Shown: positions 52,642-59,664, counted from the first letter of the stretch. The stretch is DNA of 62,219 nt from Domibacillus antri (GCF_001936625.1 NZ_MSDU01000038.1:1-62219), one strand, 5' to 3'. Numbers and translations are program-made. Notes: generated by a model not told the origin, from the sequence alone.

Positions 52642-53238
52642 TTAATTCCCCATATCAGCTAACGATTTTTTCATTTGTTCCTCGTTTGCCATAACCGGCT
52701 GGCTATCCACTGCGTCAACGCCGCGATAGGTGTATTTTGTGTTTTGGAGGAAATCGAATGAAAAGTCTCCCATCGGATTTGTCATGTCGTCAGCGTAGTA
52801 ATCAGCCACAACCTCAGCTTTAAAAATGTTACCCAGCATATAGTCATGATTTTTAATATCGGCCAGATAGCTGCCGTTCGTAAATTCAGCAACAAGATAT
52901 TGCTCAAATTCGGTCACTTCTTCTTGAGAAGGGGAATAGTCATTCGCTAAAATCATTACCTCATCAAATTTTTCTGTTTCTGTTTTGTTTGAAGCGGCAA
53001 TCGTTGAAATGGTTGCAGACCAATTTACAGTTGTGTTAGCCGTTTCAGGTTGCTCTTCCGCTGCTTCAGCATCCGTTTGAACAGTTCCAGAGGCATTATC
53101 CATCGGCTCAGCCTGATCTTCACCAGTATCCATCATTAACACCGCAATAAGGATGCCGAAAAAAACAAGAACGCTCACAATAAGCAGTGCCATACAGCCT
53201 ATGGCAGCGTTTGGATTCTTTTGATTCAATTGCCCCAC
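52642..53238 (-). CDS. Membrane-anchored prophage protein
   Basis: A 198-residue protein with an N-terminal helix (AAIGCMALLIVSVLVFFGIL), an acidic linker, and a soluble domain. That domain reads TEKFDEVMILANDYSPSQEE, IKNHDYMLGNIFKAEVVADY, YTYRGVDAVDSQPVMANEEQ. I do not recognise the domain. The anchor contains the same Gly-Cys element as the two genes downstream in this minus-strand group. It is probably expressed from the lysogenic state together with the repressor operon. Confidence 0.68.
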   Translation of the reverse strand: MGQLNQKNPNAAIGCMALLIVSVLVFFGILIAVLMMDTGEDQAEPMDNASGTVQTDAEAAEEQPETANTTVNWSATISTIAASNKTETEKFDEVMILANDYSPSQEEVTEFEQYLVAEFTNGSYLADIKNHDYMLGNIFKAEVVADYYADDMTNPMGDFSFDFLQNTKYTYRGVDAVDSQPVMANEEQMKKSLADMGN

Positions 53239-53277
53239 CTCAATTTTACTTAATAAGATAAAAGTACCAGTGAACAG

Positions 53278-53718
53278 CTAAAAAAATGACTCTATCTTCT
53301 TCAGCGTCACGATCTCACGAGGGATACCATGCATTTCGCCGATTTGATAAAGAGTATAGTTCGAGTCCGAATATTCAATTATTTTTTCGTCTGGAAGAAG
53401 TAGCTCAACAGCGAACGTGTTGGCTTCGACTTCCATCCGTTCAACAGAAAAGAGAGTATTTCTTTTTAAAAAAGGTGTATTTGCCTTTGGGTGAAGCACA
53501 GCATGACCAAGCTCATGAGCACAAACAAAGCGTTGCCCGATCTCATTCAGCTGATGATTGATATGAATGAATTTTACTCGCTTATACATATTGTAATAAC
53601 CGAGTATACGACCGAGCGGTTCATAAGAGAGCAGGATGTTGTTTCGATCCGCGATTTCAAACGGATCATTCGTACCATATTTTTGAATGAGTGTTTGTAC
53701 GGTATCTTTAACCTGCAT
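53278..53718 (-). CDS. immA: ImmA/IrrE-type metallopeptidase 2
   Basis: A 146-residue zinc peptidase with HExxH as HELGH in VCAHELGHAVLHPKAN and the third-ligand helix EVEANTFAVELLLP. It starts at the ATG at 53716-53718 after AGGAGTG. The gene lies 4 nt after the repressor gene on the same strand, the classic ImmR-ImmA arrangement. It probably cleaves that repressor to induce the phage. A longer frame upstream is only an open extension into the repressor region. Confidence 0.9.
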   Translation of the reverse strand: MQVKDTVQTLIQKYGTNDPFEIADRNNILLSYEPLGRILGYYNMYKRVKFIHINHQLNEIGQRFVCAHELGHAVLHPKANTPFLKRNTLFSVERMEVEANTFAVELLLPDEKIIEYSDSNYTLYQIGEMHGIPREIVTLKKIESFF

Positions 53719-53722
53719 AGGC

Positions 53723-54181
53723 TCACTCCTGCTCTTTACGATGTTTCTTAGGTGTGTATTTTTGCTTTGCAATTCTTTTGGCAAGACGCATGGACTGTTC
53801 AAGAGAAGCGATGAGCAGCTCCCGATCCTCTTCATCCAATTCATCGACAGTGTGGCCATCGAAACTTGCCATGCCGTTTTTGCTTTCAAGGCTGTTAATC
53901 ATTGCTTCCAGGTCTCTTGCGATGTCGCGCTCGTCTTTAGCAGACAGTTCCGGTAAAGCATTTCTATTTGAAGAATCCGTTTCATCAGCTAATCCGAGTA
54001 AAAAATCAGTAGAGCAATCGAATATTTGAGATAACTTTTTTACATCATCATGATCAGGATTGGTGTATTTTCTTTCCCAGTTTGAAATAACTTGAGGGGA
54101 AACATTAACCTTCTCTGCTAACTGTTTTTGAGTAAGACCAATCTTTTTTCTCAATTCTTTTATTCTGTTGTTTATAGCCAT
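53723..54181 (-). CDS. Phage repressor, XRE-type HTH (ImmR/CI-like)
   Basis: A 152-residue repressor. The N-terminal HTH is IKELRKKIGLTQKQLAEKVN then VSPQVISNWERKYTNPDHDD. The following KLSQIFDCSTDFLLGLADET is usual for Bacillus phage repressors. The C-terminal half is helical and presumably dimerises. It is divergent from the Cro-like gene and faces the CTAACG operators. With the ImmA gene next to it, induction is likely by proteolysis rather than RecA-type self-cleavage, since no such domain is present. Confidence 0.9.
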   Translation of the reverse strand: MAINNRIKELRKKIGLTQKQLAEKVNVSPQVISNWERKYTNPDHDDVKKLSQIFDCSTDFLLGLADETDSSNRNALPELSAKDERDIARDLEAMINSLESKNGMASFDGHTVDELDEEDRELLIASLEQSMRLAKRIAKQKYTPKKHRKEQE

Positions 54182-54215
54182 AAAAGATCCCCTTTCATCA
54201 AAATATTACCACCTA

Positions 54216-54242
54216 CTAACGGATTATGATATAAAACTAACG
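54216..54242. promoter_or_regulatory. CTAACG half-sites near the repressor start
   Basis: Two direct CTAACG half-sites (54216-54221 and 54237-54242, 21 bp apart) lie upstream of the repressor ATG. They suggest autoregulation of the leftward promoter. Confidence 0.5.
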
Positions 54243-54270
54243 TAATTTGAGACTTTTTTAAAATTATCAG

Positions 54271-54299
54271 TTGACACTAACGGAAATCGTTAGTATTAT
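54271..54299 (+). promoter_or_regulatory. Early rightward promoter
   Basis: TTGACA at 54271-54276 and TATTAT at 54294-54299 are separated by exactly 17 bp. The spacer is almost filled by operator 1. It should drive the Cro-like gene and the early region. Confidence 0.82.
54276..54294. promoter_or_regulatory. Operator 1 (repressor/Cro site)
   Basis: ACTAACGGAAATCGTTAGT is an inverted repeat with 7-bp arms and a 5-bp spacer, placed between -35 and -10. Confidence 0.78.
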
Positions 54300-54303
54300 G
54301 TAA

Positions 54304-54320
54304 TTAACGGAAAACGTTAG
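54304..54320. promoter_or_regulatory. Operator 2
   Basis: TTAACGGAAAACGTTAG has the same arms (one mismatch) and 5-bp spacer, directly after the -10 box and 27 bp from operator 1. Confidence 0.72.
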
Positions 54321-54338
54321 TGGGGTGGAGGTGATAAT

Positions 54339-54581
54339 ATGGTTCATAAAAATGTAGCTAAAATTCGAGAAGCAAAAGGAGTAACTAAAACTCACATTGC
54401 TAATGCGCTTAAAATGTCCTTGCAAGGTTACCGGTACTTAGAATCAGGCGAAACTACTTTGGGAGTTGAAAGACTTAAAATCATTTCTTCCGTTTTAGGA
54501 GTACCAGTGGCTGTTTTTTTTGATGATAAACTAACGGAATCCGTTGTTGAATGTATCGAAATTGAAAAAGAAGTCAGCTAA
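54339..54581 (+). CDS. Cro-like HTH regulator
   Basis: An 80-residue XRE-type HTH protein: NVAKIREAKGVTKTHIANAL then KMSLQGYRYLESGETTLGVE. It is the first gene after the early promoter and faces the repressor, so it is most likely the Cro counterpart that competes for the same operators. The ATG has GGGGTGGAGGTG upstream. The short acidic tail (VVECIEIEKEVS) has no known domain. Confidence 0.85.
   Translation: MVHKNVAKIREAKGVTKTHIANALKMSLQGYRYLESGETTLGVERLKIISSVLGVPVAVFFDDKLTESVVECIEIEKEVS
54531..54547. promoter_or_regulatory. Operator-like site inside the Cro-like gene
   Basis: CTAACGGAATCCGTTGT has the same arms and 5-bp spacer with one mismatch, near the 3' end of the Cro-like gene. It may help DNA looping. 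Confidence 0.5.
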
Positions 54582-54683
54582 GGAGATAAGCTAAACTCCA
54601 AATCCAGCCACCGTGGGGTCGATCATTAACCTACTGCTTGTAGAGCCTTGCGAATTATTAAGTTTAGAACAGGAGGACGACCA

Positions 54684-54833
54684 GTGAAGAAGCCTGAAAA
54701 GCATGTGAGATGCACCGTGTGCGGCAAAACAGACCATGACTATGACGCTATCTACTGCACACGCTGCGCGACTAAATTATCTGATCAAAAAACAGTTGTT
54801 CATTAAAAAACAGGTTCATCATCTTCAAAGTTA
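54684..54833 (+). CDS. 49-residue zinc-ribbon protein
   Basis: A small ORF with the start GTG 6 nt after AGGAGG. It encodes RCTVCGKTDHDYDAIYCTRC, a Cx2C...Cx2C zinc ribbon, and a short basic tail. Its last 31 nt overlap the convergent gene at 54803. Function unknown; such early phage proteins often modify host enzymes. Confidence 0.6.
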
Positions 54834-55114
54834 GATACTAACTCAACTTTGGGATATTTATTCTCGATTAACTGTTCCCTTGCGAAAAGAGAAATGGTTG
54901 CACATTTTGGACAATACACAGCTTCTGGCTTGAGTGCAACACCACATCCTTCATAGTTGCTGAAGTTATCGTCGCTGATATTTGTGCAACGGTTAGCCAG
55001 AGGAGAAGCGCATTTTTGGCAATATACATCTCCTTCTTCTCGATCCGTTGGTGTGGGTGTATGACATCTCATACATTGCTTCACAAATAGATCATCATAA
55101 GTTTCAATCATCAT
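54803..55114 (-). CDS. Zinc-ribbon protein, divergent cassette 1
   Basis: A 103-residue protein with three Cys pairs (CMRCHTP, YCQKCASP and YCPKCAT) that could hold one or two zinc ions, plus CTNISDDNFSNYEGCG. It starts at an ATG just after AAGGAGGTG, and this start region is part of the 100-nt direct repeat at 55113. It runs against the early operon, as does the gene at 55375, which has the same start region. Function unknown. Confidence 0.62.
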   Translation of the reverse strand: MMIETYDDLFVKQCMRCHTPTPTDREEGDVYCQKCASPLANRCTNISDDNFSNYEGCGVALKPEAVYCPKCATISLFAREQLIENKYPKVELVSNFEDDEPVF

Positions 55115-55212
55115 TTCCACCTCCTTCCTATGAAAATAGTAGCACAGGAAGGAAGAACCTGCTAAGAAAGGAAGGTGATTAATAATTGAGGTGCTTCACG
55201 GCCTCACCTTCC
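55113..55212. repeat. Direct repeat copy 1: divergent regulatory cassette
   Basis: A 100-nt sequence identical to 55825-55924 at 96 positions. It holds the ribosome site of the minus-strand gene and an inverted repeat GGAAGGTG/CACCTTCC that encloses GAGG/CCTC. It then leads into a plus-strand small gene. Looser similarity with the same 712-nt offset continues to about 55240. Confidence 0.9.
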
Positions 55213-55283
55213 CAGTATGGCGAAAATTGCTGTCATTTAAACAAGGACAATATCTAAGCTCGTTACATTAAGGAGGTGAAACA

Positions 55284-55466
55284 ATGTTCTCCAAAAAACG
55301 CATTAAGGAATTAGAACAGCGTGTTGCTGAATTAGAAAAGAAAGCCACCGCGGCAACGGCGGCTCCTGTAGTAATTACAATTCCTGTTGATCAAAATCCC
55401 GAGGAACTATCGAAAAGGATATTATCTGATCTGCAAAAACAAGCATTTGATTCATGTTCAGGATAG
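55284..55466 (+). CDS. 60-residue coiled-coil protein
   Basis: It starts after AAGGAGGTG and has a clear coiled coil (KKRIKELEQRVAELEKKATA), a hydrophobic strand (APVVITIPVDQN) and a helix. Its last 92 nt are antisense to the next minus-strand gene. No family is recognised. It lies downstream of direct repeat copy 1. Confidence 0.55.
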   Translation: MFSKKRIKELEQRVAELEKKATAATAAPVVITIPVDQNPEELSKRILSDLQKQAFDSCSG

Positions 55467-55824
55467 GTTCGCACAGCTGATCTTTAAACACTCTTACATT
55501 TTTAAAGTTAAGAGCAGCGCCATTATCAATAACTTCAACGGCAGGATTTTCATCTTTCATCTTATTAACAAATTCGTTTCTTGTAGTTACAACTGCAGAA
55601 ACATCAAAATTGAAATTCGAATTTTCATTGGGACTCAGCATTTCTTCGGTAGAAGCAAGTGCCTCTAAATCTCCCGCGATAAATCCAAAGGGAGTAAGCA
55701 GCAGAATTTGAAAGTCATTGTTAGGACTCAATTCTTTAAATTGATCAATCATAATCTGCAAGCTATGAATCGTCATTGCTTTTAATGAAACGCGGTTTAT
55801 TTTATTTGTTTGGTTGCTGTCCAT
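55375..55824 (-). CDS. Hypothetical protein, divergent cassette 2
   Basis: A 149-residue soluble protein. The text includes AMTIHSLQIMIDQFKELSPN, FQILLLTPFGFIAGDLEALA and MNQMLVFADQIISFSIVPRD. It starts at an ATG after AAGGAGGTGG in repeat copy 2. The fold may be alpha/beta; I do not recognise it. It occupies the same position relative to the repeat as the zinc-ribbon gene at 54803, so the two genes are exchangeable cargo under the same control element. Confidence 0.6.
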   Translation of the reverse strand: MDSNQTNKINRVSLKAMTIHSLQIMIDQFKELSPNNDFQILLLTPFGFIAGDLEALASTEEMLSPNENSNFNFDVSAVVTTRNEFVNKMKDENPAVEVIDNGAALNFKNVRVFKDQLCEPILNMNQMLVFADQIISFSIVPRDFDQQEL

Positions 55825-55924
55825 ATTTCCACCTCCTTCCTATGAAAATAGTAACACAGGAAGGAAGAACCTGCTAAGAAAGGAAGGTGCTCAATAATTG
55901 AGGTGCTTTACGGCCTCACCTTCC
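55825..55924. repeat. Direct repeat copy 2: divergent regulatory cassette
   Basis: Second copy of the 100-nt element, four mismatches from copy 1, again between a minus-strand gene and a plus-strand small gene. The mismatches lie outside the GGAAGGTG/CACCTTCC arms. Confidence 0.9.
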
Positions 55925-55985
55925 ACAAACAGCGAATCTCGCTGTCATTCAACATTTGGAAACATCATATAAGGAGGAATAAACA

Positions 55986-56186
55986 ATGAAAACAAAAGCA
56001 AGAGTCGTCACTGGCGTAAAGAACCTTCACAAATATTTTAAGGAAATCGGCGTGGACATTGCGCTTACAGCTTTATACCGCGGGGTGAAAGCAAACACTA
56101 TCCCGCACCGAAAAATTTCACCTCAAGTGTTTTTGTTTAACCTTGATGAAATCGACGCTTGGCTCGCTGGTGACGAGTCAGCATAA
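55986..56186 (+). CDS. Small HTH protein, excisionase-like
   Basis: A 66-residue winged-helix-like protein with KEIGVDIALTALYRGVKANT, then IPHRKISPQVFLFNLDEIDAWL. The pattern of an HTH followed by a wing and a DEIDAWL end is common in excisionases and MerR-like phage proteins. AAGGAGG precedes the ATG. It lies far from the integrase, so it may be a regulator rather than Xis. Confidence 0.65.
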   Translation: MKTKARVVTGVKNLHKYFKEIGVDIALTALYRGVKANTIPHRKISPQVFLFNLDEIDAWLAGDESA

Positions 56187-56261
56187 CCTTTCTTTTACAG
56201 TAAAGCACTGAAACGTATGAAGAAAGTTACAACAAAATACAAAAGATGGGGGTGCCAGCTT

Positions 56262-56810
56262 ATGGACATCAAAAAATCAATCAATGCGGGAGAAATATTC
56301 GAACGGCTAATCGAAGAAGAGGGGATGTCAGTAAATCAGCTTTCATTCGACATAGGTGTTTCCCCACAGATGGGCAGTCACATAAAAAATGACCGGCGTC
56401 CATTGCAAAAGGATATTGCCAAAAGAGCGATCAATGTGTTTAACGACTGTCCGGCTTTCGTAATGGACCTGATCTTCGAGTTCAGCAGTGGGTTTACACC
56501 GCCAGTGTTAAGAGGACCAGCCATTGATCAGCACCGGCTTTCCTTTAAACACTTTCTATTAAAAGAGTGCGCAGATGTTTATAACAAAATCCGCACAGAA
56601 TCCGGAGAGTTTGACTGGTGCCGGCCACCTGACGTAGCAAGTAAGGCTGAAAAAGAGTGGGTGAAAGAGCTGATCGTGGAGCTCAATGAAATGGAAATGG
56701 CCGCGGCGAACTTTCGCAGGCACTTGCATGAAGCGTATCTCATTAATCCGAAACAGGTGCGGGACGAGACCTTAACCCGGATCAAAGCCAAAGGATGGGT
56801 GGAAGCGTGA
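56262..56810 (+). CDS. Phage regulator with XRE-like HTH
   Basis: A 182-residue protein beginning MDIKKSINAGEIFERLIEEE, then MSVNQLSFDIGVSPQMGSHI, an XRE-type HTH. A long helical region follows, with a C-terminal KQVRDETLTRIKAKGW. The ATG at 56262 follows GGGGGTG. Proteins of this layout (HTH plus about 100 residues) are frequent in early regions of Bacillus phages. Function unknown; early regulation is a guess. Confidence 0.65.
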   Translation: MDIKKSINAGEIFERLIEEEGMSVNQLSFDIGVSPQMGSHIKNDRRPLQKDIAKRAINVFNDCPAFVMDLIFEFSSGFTPPVLRGPAIDQHRLSFKHFLLKECADVYNKIRTESGEFDWCRPPDVASKAEKEWVKELIVELNEMEMAAANFRRHLHEAYLINPKQVRDETLTRIKAKGWVEA

Positions 56811-57046
56811 ATACAGAATTGAACGAGAAGAAATGCGCGCACAGCTTGCTTTATCGCATTGAAGAACACTTAATCAGCGGTGACTTAATAGATGCAAAGC
56901 GTCGCACGGTTGATCTGTTAAATAGTTTGCGAGAACTGGAATTGATTCAGGAAGAAAGGGTGAAACGAAATGTTTTGGTTCAAGATCATAGGGTTTTGTC
57001 TGATCGCAGTGGCGGCGGCGTACTTCTGGGGCATGGCAACCGGTGA
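56807..57046 (+). CDS. Hypothetical phage protein
   Basis: A 79-residue protein starting at GTG 56807, overlapping the upstream stop, with GGGTGG before it. It has a helical front (SLLYRIEEHLISGDLIDAKR, RTVDLLNSLRELELIQEERV) and a Gly-rich end that overlaps the next small gene in another frame. No family recognised. Confidence 0.5.
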   Translation: MNTELNEKKCAHSLLYRIEEHLISGDLIDAKRRTVDLLNSLRELELIQEERVKRNVLVQDHRVLSDRSGGGVLLGHGNR

Positions 57047-57077
57047 GGTTAAGGCAGAAAGAAGAGCAAAAAAATAA
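56970..57077 (+). CDS. 35-residue membrane protein
   Basis: The ATG at 56970 follows GAAAGGGTG at 7 nt. The peptide is one membrane helix (FKIIGFCLIAVAAAYFWGMA) and a basic tail. It is nested in the end of the previous gene in another frame. Confidence 0.55.
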   Translation: MFWFKIIGFCLIAVAAAYFWGMATGEVKAERRAKK

Positions 57078-57149
57078 CGCCTGCTGGTCAGAGCAGACGT
57101 CGAATTAACAGCTAATTATTCAAAAAACATTATATCACACATTTAACAG

Positions 57150-57279
57150 ATGGGCACTCCGGTGCTCGTCGATAGCAATCGGGCCAGGTTTTCCCCCGTA
57201 CCTGTTCCGGCTGCTATCGATGGACATCATCCATCGCAGCGGGTGCGTGGCAATACCACTCGGTGTTAGGCGCGCACTT
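57150..57279 (+). ncRNA. Structured non-coding stretch (candidate RNA)
   Basis: The gap 57078-57307 has no ORF but shows four neighbouring hairpins. These are GCAC/GTGC (57154-57165), a long stem CGATAGCA/TGCTATCG (57170-57219) with inner CAGGT/ACCTG, CGATGG/CCATCG (57218-57236), and GTGCG/CGCAC (57243-57277) with inner GTGG/CCAC. The second and third share two bases, so they may alternate. The GC content is higher than in the flanks. Confidence 0.5.
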
Positions 57280-57307
57280 GTATGTAAATTAGAAAGAAGG
57301 TGATTCC

Positions 57308-57478
57308 ATGAAAGCAAAAAAGCCGACAAGAGCCGAACGTGCTGTGATCTTGTCATACGGATTGAATCCGAATAACTGGTTTGTCGGAAAGAAGAAAGAT
57401 GACCGTTTAACACTTATCCATCGTTTTACCGATCAGACACGGCAGATCCCGGATGAAGCAGTGAAAAAACTAGGTTAA
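57308..57478 (+). CDS. DUF6906-like phage protein
   Basis: A 56-residue protein: KAKKPTRAERAVILSYGLNP then NNWFVGKKKDDRLTLIHRFT. The pattern KKPTR...LNPxNWxVxKxxxxxLxIxHR is what I know from small DUF6906 phage proteins. GAAGGTG precedes the ATG. Function unknown. Confidence 0.6.
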   Translation: MKAKKPTRAERAVILSYGLNPNNWFVGKKKDDRLTLIHRFTDQTRQIPDEAVKKLG

Positions 57479-57492
57479 GAGGAGGAACTATT

Positions 57493-57696
57493 TTGGATCA
57501 TCCAATGATTACACAAATTGAACGGACAGGCTATCCAACAGGCATGCAGGTGGAGCCGGAAGGTGTTGATTACTTTGGCAATGAATACTTCGCCGGTGAG
57601 GAAATCATCATTACAGAAGACAACGAAGTCGTGCGCTTGGAAAGCTTGGAAGATTATCTGATTGAAGTAATGGGCGTCCGGTTTACGAAGGCATGA
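57493..57696 (+). CDS. YqaI-like phage protein
   Basis: A 67-residue acidic protein starting at TTG 57493 after GAGGAGG. It reads ITQIERTGYPTGMQVEPEG, EYFAGEEIIITEDNEVVRLE and a helical end. It resembles YqaI of the Bacillus skin element, which is also next to YqaJ. Its function is not known. Confidence 0.6.
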   Translation: MDHPMITQIERTGYPTGMQVEPEGVDYFGNEYFAGEEIIITEDNEVVRLESLEDYLIEVMGVRFTKA

Positions 57697-57701
57697 AAAG
57701 A

Positions 57702-57729
57702 CTCCTGTTGGAGCAGGAGTCAGTGGTTT
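57702..57729 (+). terminator. Hairpin, possible terminator
   Basis: GACTCCTG pairs with CAGGAGTC around TTGGAG; a TTTT lies a few bases further on. It may reduce read-through into the recombination genes. Confidence 0.6.
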
Positions 57730-57747
57730 TAAAAATATTATTACGAA

Positions 57748-57764
57748 CATTGTACAGCACAATG
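57748..57764. promoter_or_regulatory. Palindrome before the recombination genes
   Basis: CATTGTACAGCACAATG is a perfect 6-5-6 inverted repeat about 27 nt before the YqaJ start. Its arms differ from the CTAACG operators. Confidence 0.4.
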
Positions 57765-57790
57765 AAAACTGAATCAAGGGAGTGAAGATT

Positions 57791-58741
57791 TTGGCAAAGA
57801 ACATGAACGCCATTTCAACTCTGGATATGTCATGGCATGAATGGCTGCAGGAACGCAATAAGGGGATCGGCGGCAGTGATGCCGGTACGATCCTCGGCTT
57901 AAACAAGTACCGTACAGCATTTGAATTGTGGCTTGAGAAGACCGGACAGGTAACGCCACAGGAATTGGACAACGAAGCGATTTACTGGGGTAACCAGATG
58001 GAAAATGTGGTTGCAAAAGAATTTGAAAAGCGGACAGATAAAAAAGTCCGCCGCTCAAACTTCATGTACAGCCATCCGGATTATCCATTTATCAAAGCCA
58101 ACGTGGACCGTATGGTGGTCGGGGAATCAGCCTTGCTGGAATGTAAAACAGCCAGTGCGTACTTGGCGAAAGAGTGGGAAGCTGATGAGATCCCAGACAC
58201 CTATCTCGTGCAGATTCAGCATTATCTCGGTGTGACAGGCAAGGAAAAAGGCTATGCCGCCGTTTTAATCGGTGGCAACAAGTTCATCTGGAAAGAAGTT
58301 GAACGCGATGACGAATTGATCCAGATGATTTTCAAAGCAGAAAAAGATTTCTGGGAACAAAACGTTCTGAAAGGCATTCCGCCGGCATTGGACGGTTCTA
58401 GTGCCGCTGAGAAGTATTTAAAAGAAAAATACGAGCGGGCAGAAGCGGGGAAAGAGATTGTGCTTCCGTCGAAATACGAAGAACTTCTCATGAATTACGA
58501 ACGAGTGAAAGCAGACGAAAAGTTGCTGAAAGCATCCAAAACCGAAATTGAAAACCAGTTGAAAGAAGAACTGAAAAACGCTGAAATCGGGCGTGTGGGC
58601 TCATTTGAAGTGTCTTGGAAGAACCAAACGCAGAACCGGGTGGATTCAAAAGCACTTCAAGAAAAATTCCCGGATGTTTATAAACAGGTGCTGAAACAAA
58701 CAAACTTCCGAAAATTCAATACGAAAGAGGTATCGCGCTAA
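57791..58741 (+). CDS. YqaJ-family viral recombinase exonuclease
   Basis: A 316-residue nuclease of the lambda exonuclease/YqaJ family. The start region WLQERNKGIGGSDAGTILGL is the family mark. The active site includes NVDRMV and the ExK pair in ALLECKTAS, and QIQHYLGVTGKEKGY follows. It degrades one strand of double-stranded DNA 5' to 3' and works with RecT, whose gene overlaps its stop. I prefer the TTG at 57791 because GGGAGTG is 6 nt upstream; a GTG at 57782 overlaps that site. Confidence 0.92.
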   Translation: MAKNMNAISTLDMSWHEWLQERNKGIGGSDAGTILGLNKYRTAFELWLEKTGQVTPQELDNEAIYWGNQMENVVAKEFEKRTDKKVRRSNFMYSHPDYPFIKANVDRMVVGESALLECKTASAYLAKEWEADEIPDTYLVQIQHYLGVTGKEKGYAAVLIGGNKFIWKEVERDDELIQMIFKAEKDFWEQNVLKGIPPALDGSSAAEKYLKEKYERAEAGKEIVLPSKYEELLMNYERVKADEKLLKASKTEIENQLKEELKNAEIGRVGSFEVSWKNQTQNRVDSKALQEKFPDVYKQVLKQTNFRKFNTKEVSR

Positions 58742-59664
58742 TGGCCACAAACGCAGGACTGAAAAACCAACTGGCAAACAAGCAGCAAGACGCGCCGGCT
58801 CAGCAAGTATCTGCTCAAAATCTTGGGCTGAAATCACTGCTTAGCACCCCGACAATGCGGAAGAAATTTGAACAGGTGCTTGAGAAAAAAGCGCCACAGT
58901 TTATGTCATCCTTACTGAATCTTTATAACGGCGATCCACAGTTGCAGGCAGCTGAACCGATGTCGATTGTATCAAGCGCAATGGTTGCCGCCGCACTGGA
59001 TCTGCCGATTGATAAAAATCTTGGATATGCATGGATCGTTGCTTTTTATGACAGCAAGAAGGGGCACAAGGCAGCGCAGTTCCAGCTGGGCTATAAAGGA
59101 TATATTCAGCTGGCGTTACGCACAGGACAGTACAAAGCGATCAACGTCATTCCGGTTCGTGAAGGTGAACTGGTGAAGTGGAACCGGCTCACAGAAGAGA
59201 TTGAGATTGATCTGGACGCAGCTGTAAGTGATAAAGTCATTGGCTACTGCGGCTATTTCAAACTTATTAACGGTTTTGAAAAAACTGTGTACTGGACAGC
59301 GGATGAAATTGAAGAGCATCGCATTAAACACAACAAAATGAAGGACAAGAAAGCAAAAAACAACGTCTGGAAATCAGATTACGATGCCATGGCCATGAAA
59401 ACCGTTCTCCGTAACATGCTTGGCAAGTGGGGCATCTTGTCCATCGATATGCAGACAGCGGTGATCGAGGACGAAAAAGAGCCGGACATTAAAGAAGTTG
59501 AGGATGCGGAAGAAGAGGCGCCAGTCATTATCGATGTTGAGCCGGAACCAGAACCTGAGTTACTTGAAACGGACACGGCAGAAAAAATGCCGAAGAAGCC
59601 CTCAGTAAATGACATGGATCTGGACGCTATTCAAATTTCCGATGATGATCTGCCATTTAAGTAA
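58741..59664 (+). CDS. recT: RecT single-strand annealing protein
   Basis: A 307-residue RecT-family annealing protein. Family blocks are visible: MSIVSSAMVAAALDLPIDKN, LGYAWIVAFYDSKKG, FQLGYKGYIQLALRTGQYK and a middle TADEIEEHRIKHNKM. The C-terminus is acidic (about residues 245-290), as in other RecT proteins, and may bind partners. It pairs complementary single strands made by the YqaJ exonuclease. Its ATG overlaps the stop of the exonuclease gene by one base. Confidence 0.95.
   Translation: MATNAGLKNQLANKQQDAPAQQVSAQNLGLKSLLSTPTMRKKFEQVLEKKAPQFMSSLLNLYNGDPQLQAAEPMSIVSSAMVAAALDLPIDKNLGYAWIVAFYDSKKGHKAAQFQLGYKGYIQLALRTGQYKAINVIPVREGELVKWNRLTEEIEIDLDAAVSDKVIGYCGYFKLINGFEKTVYWTADEIEEHRIKHNKMKDKKAKNNVWKSDYDAMAMKTVLRNMLGKWGILSIDMQTAVIEDEKEPDIKEVEDAEEEAPVIIDVEPEPEPELLETDTAEKMPKKPSVNDMDLDAIQISDDDLPFK

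Noticed and set aside
53719-53889. N-terminal extension of the second ImmA gene
   Set aside because: The longer frame overlaps the repressor gene. The ATG at 53716-53718 has a good ribosome site and starts right at the family domain.
57475-58058. Minus-strand frames opposite the YqaI- and YqaJ-like genes
   Set aside because: No start signals, low-quality text, and both plus-strand genes are clear.
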